The notes under the pieces were generated by a model. That model did not search any database, had not been told where the DNA came from, and was given only the letters and a program-made list of their open reading frames with translations. Below are positions 21,899-31,434 of a stretch of 64,000 nucleotides of DNA, piece after piece. Every line of letters starts with the position of its first letter. The first letter of the stretch is position 1. The stretch is from Solanum dulcamara (taxonomy: Eukaryota; Streptophyta; Magnoliopsida; Solanales; Solanaceae): contig NC_077240.1 in assembly GCF_947179165.1 (NCBI RefSeq), positions 30,304,001 to 30,368,000 on the forward strand, read 5' to 3'. The translations under genes and the position numbers were made by a program.

Positions 21899-23664
21899 TA
21901 GAATCAGGTGATGCTATTTTTCATGAAAATAAATTTCCTTTTGATTCTAAAAATAGTGGGGGTCAAAGAATTGAACAAAATATTTTATCACTACCTAGTT
22001 CTTCTTCTTCCATTTTAAAAAATAAAGAAATTGATGATTTTGAGTTAAGAAGAAGTAAAAGAGCTAGAGTAGAAAAAGATTTTGGGCCTGATTTTTATGT
22101 TTTTAATGTTGGAGATGACCCTTTCACTTTACAAGAAGCTTTATCTTCGTATGATTCTATTTTTTGGAAAGAGGCTGTAAATGATGAAATGGAATCACTA
22201 ATTTCTAATAAAACATGGAAGTTAGTTGATTTACCACCAGGTTGTAAAACAATTGGTTGCAAATGGGTCTTACGAAAAAAGTTAAAACCAGATGGATCAA
22301 TCGATAAATATAAGGCTAGACTAGTTGCTAAAGGGTTTAAGCAACTAGAAGGCCTAGAGTTTTTTGATACTTTTTCTCCGGTTACAAGAATTACATCCAT
22401 TAGACTTTTAATTGCTATGGCTGCAATTTTTGATTTGCATATTCATCAAATGGATGTAAAAACTGCTTTTTTAAATGGAGAACTTAATGAAGAAATTTAT
22501 ATGGAACAACCTGAAGGTTTTGTTGAAGCAGGCCAAGAAAGCAAAGTATGTAAACTTACTAAATCCCTATATGGCTTGAAACAGGCACCAAAGCAATGGC
22601 ATGAAAAGTTTGATTCCTGCATGATTGAAAATGATTTTAAAACAAATGAGTGTGATAAGTGCATATATCATAAGTCTTGGAATAATACACATGTTATTAT
22701 TTGCCTATATGTTGATTTATTGATCTTTGGCTCGAATATGAATGTTATTGATAATACTAAGAACATTCTTAGAAGCCATTTTGATATGAAAGATCTTGGT
22801 GAGGCAAATTTTATTCTGGGAATAAAAATTACTAGAACATGTGATGGAATTTTCCTTGACCAGTCACATTATGTTGAGAAAATTTTAAAAAAATATAACT
22901 TTCTTGATTGCAAGCATGTTTTAACTCCTTTTGATTCAAGTGTACACTTGTTTCCTGTTCAAAGTGAAATTGATGTGATAAATCAAAAGGAATATGCTAG
23001 CGTAATTGGAAGTTTGAGATATGTGACTGATTGCACTAGGCCTGATATTGCATATGCAGTAGGAGTACTTAGCAGGTTTACTAGCAAGCCAGGTAATGAA
23101 CATTGGCATGCTATAACAAGAGTTATGAGATATTTAATTGGAACAAAAACTTGTGGTTTGTTCTATAAAAAATATCCTGCTGTACTTGAAGGCTTTTCTG
23201 ATGCAGATTGGAACACTCTAGCAGGTGATTCCTGTTCTACCACTGGTTACATTTTTACATTGGGTGGTGGTGCTGTTTGTTGGAAATCAAAAAAACAAAC
23301 TATAATTGCTAACTCTACCATGGAGGCTGAACTAATTGCTTTAGCTTCAGCTAGTGAGGAAGCGAATTGGTTAAGAGATTTATTATTTCAAATACCTTAT
23401 TTTGAAAAACCAATTCCTCCAATTTTAATTCATTGTGATAGCACTGCAGCAATTGGTAGAGTTCAAAATCGTTATTACAACGGTAAATCCAGACCTATAA
23501 GGAGGAAACACAGTAATGTAAGATCATATTTGACAAGTGGTACCATTAATGTTGATTATGTCAAATCTTGTGAAAATCTTGCAGATCCTCTTACTAAGGC
23601 CTTAACAAGAGAAAAGGTCTGGAACACATCGAGGGGGATGGGATTGAAGCCTATAAATACATGA
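21877..23664 (+). CDS. Copia-I unit 3 RT-RNase H ORF with a catalytic-box deletion
   Basis: Same RVT_2-RNase H ORF as in unit 2 but 3 bp shorter. One GAT codon of the tandem GATGAT is missing, so YVDD reads YVD-L at 22708-22719. The second Asp of this box coordinates metal in retroelement RTs, so polymerase activity should be lost while the reading frame survives. Replication slippage on GATGAT is the simplest cause. RNase H motifs are unchanged. First ATG is at 22189. Confidence 0.92.
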   Translation, partial: NLEDNIVIESGDAIFHENKFPFDSKNSGGQRIEQNILSLPSSSSSILKNKEIDDFELRRSKRARVEKDFGPDFYVFNVGDDPFTLQEALSSYDSIFWKEAVNDEMESLISNKTWKLVDLPPGCKTIGCKWVLRKKLKPDGSIDKYKARLVAKGFKQLEGLEFFDTFSPVTRITSIRLLIAMAAIFDLHIHQMDVKTAFLNGELNEEIYMEQPEGFVEAGQESKVCKLTKSLYGLKQAPKQWHEKFDSCMIENDFKTNECDKCIYHKSWNNTHVIICLYVDLLIFGSNMNVIDNTKNILRSHFDMKDLGEANFILGIKITRTCDGIFLDQSHYVEKILKKYNFLDCKHVLTPFDSSVHLFPVQSEIDVINQKEYASVIGSLRYVTDCTRPDIAYAVGVLSRFTSKPGNEHWHAITRVMRYLIGTKTCGLFYKKYPAVLEGFSDADWNTLAGDSCSTTGYIFTLGGGAVCWKSKKQTIIANSTMEAELIALASASEEANWLRDLLFQIPYFEKPIPPILIHCDSTAAIGRVQNRYYNGKSRPIRRKHSNVRSYLTSGTINVDYVKSCENLADPLTKALTREKVWNTSRGMGLKPINT

Positions 23665-24205
23665 GTCATATATGAGGAAACCCAACTTGGAGACTAGAGA
23701 TCCTATAACCAGGTTCAATGGGAAAAACGAATCATATGATGACTTGTTGTGAAAAAATGCACTATTTTTATTCCCTCCATATGATGTGAGTGCATTGTTT
23801 CCTGTAGTAAATTGTGGAGGTTGAGTTTAAAAAAAAAACTCTTAATGAAAATCTGTAGCCCGTATGGGTGGAGTGTTAAATTTACAGGAGCACTCTCGAC
23901 AGATTTCACCTATGTGAGTATGGAAGTAGGCCGCTTCCTATGAGAATTAGGCTTATTCTCAAAAGCACTCATAAAACCGGGATAGCACAAGGCCGTAATG
24001 TGCTGGCTTATAAAGCTCGTGACAATACCTTGATTATTATGTGTGAGCAGTAATATTTTATGTCCCTTAAGCAGTCATAGTTCAAGTCTGAGACCACTAC
24101 GACTCTGGAGTAAAAGTTATTGTTTCACTAAGTGGAGGTTCAATGCAGAGCACACCTTCATTATGTATAGTAATCTTCCTTCAGCTGATAAACTCTCTTA
24201 TACAA
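23665..24205 (+). other. Copia-I unit 3 3' region, truncated before the PPT
   Basis: The non-coding tail follows units 1 and 2 up to CTCTTATACAA and then switches to the segment found at 6298 (AGAATCGG). The purine tract and the expected LTR start (about 24226) are absent. The junction shares two bases (AA). Confidence 0.9.
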
Positions 24206-24953
24206 GAATCGGTTTCTTATGGTCTCGGAGATGTTAACTACCGCTCCATGAAACTGTACTTCATTCAACGATGGCAACCTCAATGCAATGGACCAAGAAT
24301 CGCATTCAGCATCGTAGCGACATAGACAGAGTAAAGCTCCTGAATGACATTATTATCATAATAGCCTGGGTCCTTTGTCATCCACCTGAAATGATGCTTG
24401 TAGAAAAAGTCCTTGAGCTTAGGCAATGCGGAGAGGTTGTCAGTGATCACCCGAACTTTTTGTATAATGGATCATTTATTTAATCCCTTAGATCCTTTGG
24501 TTAGGCCATTGGCGAAGATTTCATATTCACCCGGAGTGAGCCACCTATTCTCAAAAATAAAATAAGTTTGTGGCACTCGATCCGATCACTTTCTTTCTCA
24601 TTCGCGAACCGCTCAATATTGTCCGGTTCATCTTTATTGCCGCCTGCTTCATTTTTCTCACCCCCGGACTACTTATTTTTTCCACTACCTTCTTCTCCGG
24701 ATTGTGCCTCTTCCGCACTTGCCCCATCATTTGAGACAACTACCTCCTCTTCAGACTGAGAGGGAGCGGCGTCGGCCTCGACAGTTGCCTTGACTTTAGT
24801 GGTGGGAGGTGCGTGAGGAGAAATGTTGGTGGTGACCTGCACCTCGATTCCACTGGATGAATCGCTTTCCAAATCCTGCTATGACTCATTAACTGATTCC
24901 TCAGACGTGAAATCGTGGAGTCGGAATGCATTTTTGGTGCGTCTAGGTGCCAT
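24206..24953 (-). pseudogene. Second copy of the transposon-associated pseudogene (5' half only)
   Basis: Same sequence as 6298-7045: ATG at 24951-24953, acidic Ser/Glu-rich region at 24669-24872, then stops and the LKDFFYKHHFRWMTKDPGYYD block. The duplication junction at 24205 cuts it. One substitution at 24717 changes Arg to Ser in the acidic region (GARAEE becomes GASAEE). Not functional. Confidence 0.45.
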
Positions 24954-26470
24954 GGTACCTGTGAAAGTGACAAACGGTTAGTATTTATACAAATAGTGCG
25001 ACGAATATAAACGAATACTCAGACTTTCCCGTGTTATATACAAGCAAAGCAATTATAGAACTGGGATCTTGTCAATTAAAAGGATAAAAGTATATTAATT
25101 TTTTTTTATCAAAGTAAAGAGAATTTCTTTGATTTTCAAAAAGAAAATTTCTTTGATTTTCAAAAAAATGTCTTCGTAAGTTTCCATTGGGGTCAAACAA
25201 GAACCCGAGGGTCTTTCAAAAAATTAACTTTAAACTAACTAAATATTTTGCCAACAAAATTTTGCATATACTACATTAGTTAACCCATTAAGGACCAGAT
25301 TATTCACGGTGCATTTCACTTTTGGAGATTACTCTATAATGTGGTAACGCTATTCTTCTTAAAGTTATACACAGGCGTCAATGTACTGCAAAAATAAATA
25401 AATAAATAATTTATCAAAAAAAGATAAAAATAAAATTAAAGAATTTCTTGTCCCGACAATTATTTCACCTAACCTGTAATATTCATTTTAACTAATAGCA
25501 TGAGGGGCGGATTTAGGTGTATCGGCTCGGTAGCCATCGGTTGAAAATTTTTATATATATGTATAAGGAAAATATAAATATTAAATATGGAGCCTTTATA
25601 AATAATGAATTTTGTGGTGTCAGTGGTTAAAGCTCAATTTTATCGTTGTGGGGATGCAAGTTTGAGTCCTATCGTGGGGTGTATTTTGTTAAAAAAAAAA
25701 TTATCATGCAAGACATCAGTAGCGGATTTATTGTAAAGAGAATTTTGAATAAGTAGATTAAAACCATACACCTCTTGTAAGTAAAATCTTAATTAAACCA
25801 ACAAAACAAGTCTAAATTTTGTATGCATATTTGCTAATTAATATTAAGTATTATCTTGCTTTACACTGGAGGAGTTTATTTCCATTGGTTACTATTCAAC
25901 GTAGCGTGACACTCAAAGATTCAAAATTCTAAATCTTACAAGTCAGTCCTCGAATCTTGTTATCAAAGACGAATCATTTTTCCTGTTTTTTTATCTATAC
26001 TTTTCATTCGGAGAGCAAGCTATGGAACAATTAAGTTTATTGATGAATTGGTTATTCAGAACCAACAATTAACTGTTAAATTTTATTTCGCAATTTGAAG
26101 AAGATCATTTCGGAATCACCGTGGAGTGGTTGAACGTAGAGTAGTTAGTCATGTAATTATCTTTAATACTTGCCCAATTTTCAGTCTTCATCCATTTTTT
26201 TTATTTCTGGATTTCTATAAGGAGACTTCAAATATATGCTAGGACATCCAATCCTTTTAGACAAGATGACATCTTTATTACTTATTTATTTGCTTTACTT
26301 TTTTTGTTCTTATTCTTTTTGATTTTTTTCAACTTTTTTTGTTGTTTATTTTTAATATTTTTGCGATTCAACTTTTGGGCCATGCGAACACCTACTCTAA
26401 TCACTTAGATAGTAAAATTCTTATCATCCAATTTATTAAAATGGACAATGCGGAAATCAAGAAAACATGA
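24954..26470. other. AT-rich non-coding DNA (copy 2), with SINE-like patch
   Basis: Repeats 7046-8562, including the A/B-box patch (25624-25634 and 25659-25669). No gene seen. Confidence 0.6.
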
Positions 26471-27165
26471 TGTTAGTGTGTGAACATTTTAACATTTTAT
26501 TAAATTGCAATTTTAGCAATTGTCCATTGATGACATTTAATGTCATTTTATTATTCTTTCTTTAGTGCATAAAAATGTCTTTCATTATCATCTTTATTTA
26601 GTGCAAGACTAAATCATTCCATTATGTATTTTTAATCTAATTATCACTAATAAGTGGTGCACTAAATCATATTATTATGTATTTTTAATCTAATTATCAC
26701 TAATAAGTGGTGCACTAAATCATAATGGTGCACTAAATCATAATGGTACACTAAATGATGATAATGATGGCATTCTATTATTTTTTCATCTTTGAATGAT
26801 TTTCTCTCCTATAAATAGAGAGGTCTTCTTTGTTTTGAATAGGAAGAAATGGATAAGAAAAAATTGAGAGAGTTAAGTTTATATAAAAAAGAGAGTTCTT
26901 ATTAGTTGAAGGGAGGTATTCTTTGTGAAGAGCTTTAAACTCAACTCTTGTTCAGAGTTTGTTGAGTTACATTTTTGTGATAAGACTGTTGTATCCTGGA
27001 GGGGACAAGTCAAGAGGACTACTGCTGGACCAGTGAAAAGATTTACTGCAGTGGGCTTGAATCTCCTTAAAGAGAGCGAGATATCCGCGCCTCAGCCAAG
27101 AAGTGAAGTTAATTTCTTCATTTTATTTTTCAATTGTAATTTGTAATCTTATAATTTCACCAACA
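26471..27165 (+). repeat. Copia-I solo LTR (LTR 4) with CATGA target duplication
   Basis: 695 bp; starts TGTTAGTGTG and ends CCAACA; CATGA on both sides (26466-26470 and 27166-27170). It matches LTR1 at base 8 (G) but differs from LTRs 1-3 at three later places: a 1-base deletion in AATGTCATTTTATT, AAAATGTCTTTC, and AATAAGTGG in the first 53-bp unit. That pattern suits recombination between a 5' LTR and a slightly diverged 3' LTR. TATA at 26809-26819. No internal region follows. Confidence 0.93.
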
Positions 27166-27170
27166 CATGA

Positions 27171-29385
27171 GAAATGCCTTTAATACTTTTAAACACAGTT
27201 ACGTGAACTCAAGTACAAGAAATCTTTTTACAAAATAACTAAAACCCTCCCTAGGAACTAGTCATTTCAAAATGTATATGTTATTCCAAATATACGCATT
27301 TGGTATCCTAGATACATACATCTAGTGTCATTCATATGTATCTGGAATACACAGACTCATCTCCCACTAGCTTCTCTCCTATTTTGCTCGCCTCTTTCCC
27401 CTCTCTCCCAAGAAAAAATGCATTTATCTGACTTATGAAATTATTAATTAGTGAGATAATATGTAATATTTTCAAATTATAAGAAGAATTAGTAAAATAG
27501 TAGGAATGTTTGCGAATTAGTTATTTTTTCCAAATTTTAATGTTAATGCCAGTTTGAGCCTTTTAAATGACACCTTGATGGGCCTATATTGGTATTTATC
27601 AGCCCCATGAGAAGAAGCTCACATGCAACCCAAATTTCTTCATGCAAGAAGGGATTTTCATCAGCTTCAGTGCAAGCTTTCTGTATTCATCAGCTTAATT
27701 AAGTTTTTTCTTAATACTTGAAGTTGTTAAATAATGAACGAAAAGTAGGTTTATTTTATTTTGTATTTGCGTTTAGAATTTCTTGCCTTGGTTTTTAGTT
27801 GCTGAATTCATTTGTTGTCATTGAAATTTGAAAACCTTTGAGAAACTCATTTCCCTTGGTTGCACCCTTTCTTTTAGTTGTGCCTTTATATCCACATTCC
27901 AAAATGTGAGTCAAGTTAATAATGTTAGTTATATATATAAACTTGATCAGGATTCAATATTTCTTAAACTCAAATCACTTAATAGACCAAAATAGGCCAT
28001 CACAATTACTGTTACATCTAATACAAAGAGGCTATATATCTAGGGAATTTTATACGGATTCCATAGTGTTTACATCAATCCCTACTATTTTTCAAATTAT
28101 AAAAATTTCTTAAATTTGATGAAATCCGGATACATCCCAAAACGTTCCGATACATCGTGTATCGGTTTCGGATATATCCCTCAACGTCCCAATATATCGC
28201 GTCTCAATTTCGGATACATCAGTCAACGTCCTGATACATCACTTTATACTTAAAGTGATGTATCTGATATATCACTGATACATCACGATAAGTGATGTAT
28301 CCGACCGATACATCGCGTAAAGTGATGTATCCGACGATATATCCCGTAAAATAATGTATCCGGGAATAGAAGAGAGTAGAGATTTTTATAATTTTTTCAA
28401 ATAGTAGAAAATTTTAAAAAATATAGTAAAATAAATTATATATTTAGGTAATATTTCCACGCTATTGTAGTAGTTGAGATTATGGAGAAGCATTCTGTCG
28501 TGGTTCTTGTTGTTGTTGATATTGTTTCTGATATCAATGAAAGGGCAGGAAGAGGAACGTGTTTACTAACTTGATCAAAAGAACGCTTAGGTTTTACTTA
28601 TGCTTCATGATCGGAGAAAGAGAAGGGGCGTGATTGGTGTGTCACTGGGTCGGTGGGAGAACCCGTCTGTTTAAGTTTGTATGACCTATTTTTTTTTTGT
28701 TGGTTTAAAAAAATATTTTTTTCATTCTTAACAATTTTTTAATTTTTATATTTCACTTGACATGTTTACTACCACAAGATTATAGGAAATTTAGATACAT
28801 TTAAATCTTTAATTTTAGGCTACAAAATTTAAATTTTTATTTTATTTTCTTAAACTTAGTGTCAAATCAAAATATGTCAAACAATCTAAAGTGGAGAGAG
28901 TAAATGTTTTTTAATGAAAAGAGACCTCATGAGGTCGGGGTTTTTTTCTAAAAAACAAAAAACTCAGTGGTGTCTTTTTAACAAAATCCGAAAAAATAAC
29001 TTGGCGACCTCATGAGATCGCTTGCAAAAAGCAACCAAATTTTATTTGCGACGTATCATCATTGGTCGCCTTTTAAGTTGCTTTTTCAGGAAAAGAGCTC
29101 ATGAGGTTAATTTTTACGGTTTTTTAAAGTAATATCTTGAATCACTTCATCTTAAGATAAAATGAATATACCTGTTGCTGGAGCAGCAATACCTCAGAAA
29201 AGCAGTCTCAAATCACACATAGACTCGATATTTATTTTAAAGAAAATATACCAAAAAATCTGATTATTAAAATGAGGCTAGTACTCTGAACTTATAATCA
29301 ACGAATGATAATTGAACATGTGTTATTATATCTTATTAGAAAAGTCATAATCCATTTAATAAAAATATATATTATTCAAACTACA
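27171..29385. other. AT-rich intergenic DNA with MITE-like remnants
   Basis: No gene is supported. About 27230-27530 is bracketed by inverted AAATAACTAA and TTAGTTATTT. 28128-28370 is a GATACATC-type inverted-repeat patch (listed separately). 28923-28936 is a perfect palindrome GACCTCATGAGGTC, with a related GCGACCTCATGAGATCGC at 29004-29021. A Stowaway-like end (GTGGAGAGAG followed by TA) lies at 28891-28902. Open frames here are short and low in complexity. Confidence 0.5.
28128..28370. repeat. GATACATC/GATGTATC inverted-repeat patch
   Basis: About a dozen copies of GATACATC, GATATATC and GATGTATC lie in 240 bp. The best stem is 28233-28264: two perfect 14-base arms (GATACATCACTTTA and its complement) with a 4-base loop. 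A second stem with 10-base arms follows at about 28281-28305. Origin unknown; a MITE core or expanded subterminal repeat is possible. Confidence 0.7.
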
Positions 29386-29402
29386 TTCTCTTTCCTGATA
29401 TA

Positions 29403-29569
29403 AAAAAAAAAAAAAAAGGGCAGCCCGGTGCACTAAAGCTCCCGCTATGCGCGGGGTCCGGGGAAGGGCCTGACCACAAGGGTCTATTGTACGCAGCCTT
29501 GCCTTGCATTTCTGCCAGAGGCTGTTTCCAAGGCTTGAACCCGTGACCTCCTGGTCACATGGCAGCAAC
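29403..29569 (-). repeat. Au SINE
   Basis: Reading the minus strand from 29569: GTTGCTGCCATGTGACC (A-box region), GGTTCAAGCC (B box, about 29533-29543), then the Au-type body ending GGGCTGCCC and a T run. This is the tRNA-derived Au SINE known from many flowering plants, whose 3' end is a T stretch. A perfect 17-bp target duplication (TTCTCTTTCCTGATATA) lies at 29386-29402 and 29570-29586, so the copy is full-length and fairly young. It is mobilised by LINE reverse transcriptase. Confidence 0.9.
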
Positions 29570-29586
29570 TTCTCTTTCCTGATATA

Positions 29587-31050
29587 TTTTTAAGAAAACA
29601 TCTATTCATTTTCTTATTCATCACTCTTAAAATCTCAAACCTGATAGTTTAGGTATGAAATTAAACTTACAGTCCTAAAAATTTAAATATAAAACTCAAA
29701 AACAAAAAAAAAAATTTAATGTATTTTTGATACTTTACTCAAATCTCTAACACCTACTAGATATTAACATCAATGGTCAAGAACTAAATTACTAAATTAA
29801 TAATTGTGACACATGGCCCAACTGGATTATGGAAAGTGGGTAGTTATAATAACCACACATGATAAAGGAGGACGAGATACATAGATGAATCATAGAGAAA
29901 CACCAATACAGTGTCATTGTACTGAATAACCTATGATATTCATCATGTAGGAATCACATCGTACTAATGCTCAGAACGTCCGGAGGAAAAACTAACAGAC
30001 TACACTAACTGTTTTATAACTGTCCTACAAACAAAATGGACGTGACTCACTAGTTCCTTAATGTCATTAATTATGTTATTTATTATGAATTATGAGGGTT
30101 AATTAATCATATGGAATCAACTCCTGGAAAATGGTCTCTATATAAGTTGTAGAATCTTCACTTTGTAAAACATCGAATGATACTTCATTGATTACTATCA
30201 TTTTCTTCTCTAGCTATTTCATTACTTGTTTCATCAGCTTATCATCTCGGCTTAACTTGTCTGAAAATACCTTCAACATTGATATTGCTGGAATCTGGCT
30301 AATACATGTTATCTTAATTTTTTATTTGCTTATCATATTCGATTCATTATTTAGCTTATCTTTCAGCTGTTAGTTATTTATCTGCTTAGAATTAAAACAT
30401 TATTTTTTATTCTTTAAATCTTACATATATATTCAACCATGTCTTTTTGGATAAACAGCTTCACCAAACATCAATTACTTGATTGGCTTTATATGGATGA
30501 TCTTTTTAGTTTATCCAAGAGAAATCCGTAAACGATGATAGACATTACAGTAATTATTATTTCCATTCTTAATGAAGTTGATTACCTCTATCGTATCATT
30601 TTTAATTCAAAATAGAACATATCATACTTTAGTAGTGTTATACTTTAAGCCTCTGCTATAGTGTTGATAATTTAGCAAGGTCCATTTAGGTTCCATGTAA
30701 TTAAGGTATTGTTAGAGAGGTAGAGTTATCGATAAGTTATGATATATAAGTTCACGTACGTGAATTCAATTATTTCTACTCAAATTTTGTATATATGTTA
30801 AAAAATTCACTTAGAATATTTATAAATACTTCATTGATAATTTAATTTCCTTATTTGTTTCAATCTAGTTTGGTTTAGAAATTCAATCCTACTTGAATTT
30901 GATTTTCTTAATTATTTGTTTCGACTTCCACCTGTTTTTGAAAATAATATAGAAGTAGGGTTAGAAAAATTCTTTTATACTTTGTTTTCCGAAAGCAAAG
31001 CTTGTTTGCTTAAGGAATACAATTCTACTTGGACTTGATTTTCTTGTTTG
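29587..31050. other. AT-rich intergenic DNA
   Basis: No coding sequence is supported. A TATA-like CTATATAAG at about 30138 precedes short open frames with no recognisable similarity. 30462-30836 is the left copy of a diverged direct repeat. 30880-31055 holds a short local duplication (TACTTGAATTTGATTTTCTT and TACTTGGACTTGATTTTCTT), in whose second copy copia II inserted. Confidence 0.5.
30462..30836 (+). repeat. Diverged direct repeat, left copy
   Basis: Aligns with 37132-37512 from CCAAACATCAATTACTTGATTG, through TTATCCAAGAGAAATC and TATAGTGTTGAT, to ATACTTCATT. By eye about four fifths of positions agree, with small indels. No LTR-type ends and no coding potential. It brackets copia II, but the repeat is older than that insertion. 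Confidence 0.75.
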
Positions 31051-31055
31051 ATACG

Positions 31056-31421
31056 TGATAACTTTGATGATGGAGTCTTGTTAGACGACTATATGAGTCA
31101 AGACGAGAAGAACTAATGGAAGTTGAAGAAACGAGAAGCTGCAGGTGCAGCAGAAGAAAGAAAAAACAGAGGAAGTTGCAGAGAAGAAGAGGAGAAGGGA
31201 GAAGATTACATTGCTATCCAAAATGATCACATTATGCATATGCACTCACACTTCATGTGGTGTGAGTGAGTTGTATTTATAGAGTTAGATTAGTTAGTTA
31301 CAAGTCACTATCAACCTACAACTAACCTCTAACAACCTTCAACTAACTTCAACTAACTTCTAACAAACTATTAACCATATCTAACAAACTATTAACCATG
31401 GTAGCTTGCATATGGTTAACA
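31056..31421 (-). repeat. Copia II 3' LTR
   Basis: On the minus strand it runs TGTTAACC to GTTATCA. Compared with its partner it has an extra CAACTAACTT unit near 31335 and lacks the 9-base TTAGACGAG insertion seen in the other LTR. Confidence 0.93.
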
Positions 31422-31430
31422 CTCCCCCTC
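31422..31430 (-). promoter_or_regulatory. Copia II polypurine tract
   Basis: Minus strand GAGGGGGAG directly precedes the 3' LTR start TGTTAACC. It is the plus-strand primer. Confidence 0.85.
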
Positions 31431-31434
31431 AAGC

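Larger units (their letters stand above)
8563..24205 (+). mobile_element. Tandem array of three Ty1/copia units sharing LTRs
   Basis: The order is LTR1, internal 1, LTR2, internal 2, LTR3, internal 3 (truncated). The period is exactly 5222 bp (LTR starts 8563, 13785, 19007); unit 3 is 3 bp shorter. Domain order protease, integrase, RT, RNase H places it in Ty1/copia. Few differences separate the units: 9811-9813 TGG versus TTG in units 2 and 3, 12513 T versus C, 12632 T versus C, and a GAT deletion in unit 3. Unit 3 ends at 24205, about 20 bp before where LTR4 should start, losing its PPT and 3' LTR. CATGA precedes LTR1 (8558-8562) and also follows the solo LTR at 27166-27170. Single insertions do not share LTRs, so later recombination or concatemer integration is implied. 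Confidence 0.95.
24206..26470. repeat. Duplicated segment S, copy 2
   Basis: Copy of 6298-8562 in the same orientation, ending in the same CATGA target site (26466-26470) next to the solo LTR. Two substitutions were noticed in 2265 bp. Together with the copia array it forms the repeat of a duplication of about 17.9 kb. Confidence 0.95.

Noticed and set aside
8563..27165. Four independent copia insertions
   Set aside because: Internal LTRs are shared, with no target duplications between units and an exact 5222 bp period; independent insertions would not do this.
30188..30373. Small membrane-protein gene downstream of a TATA-like box
   Set aside because: 61 codons of Ile/Phe/Ser-rich sequence as expected from AT-rich DNA; no homology recognised and no supporting context.
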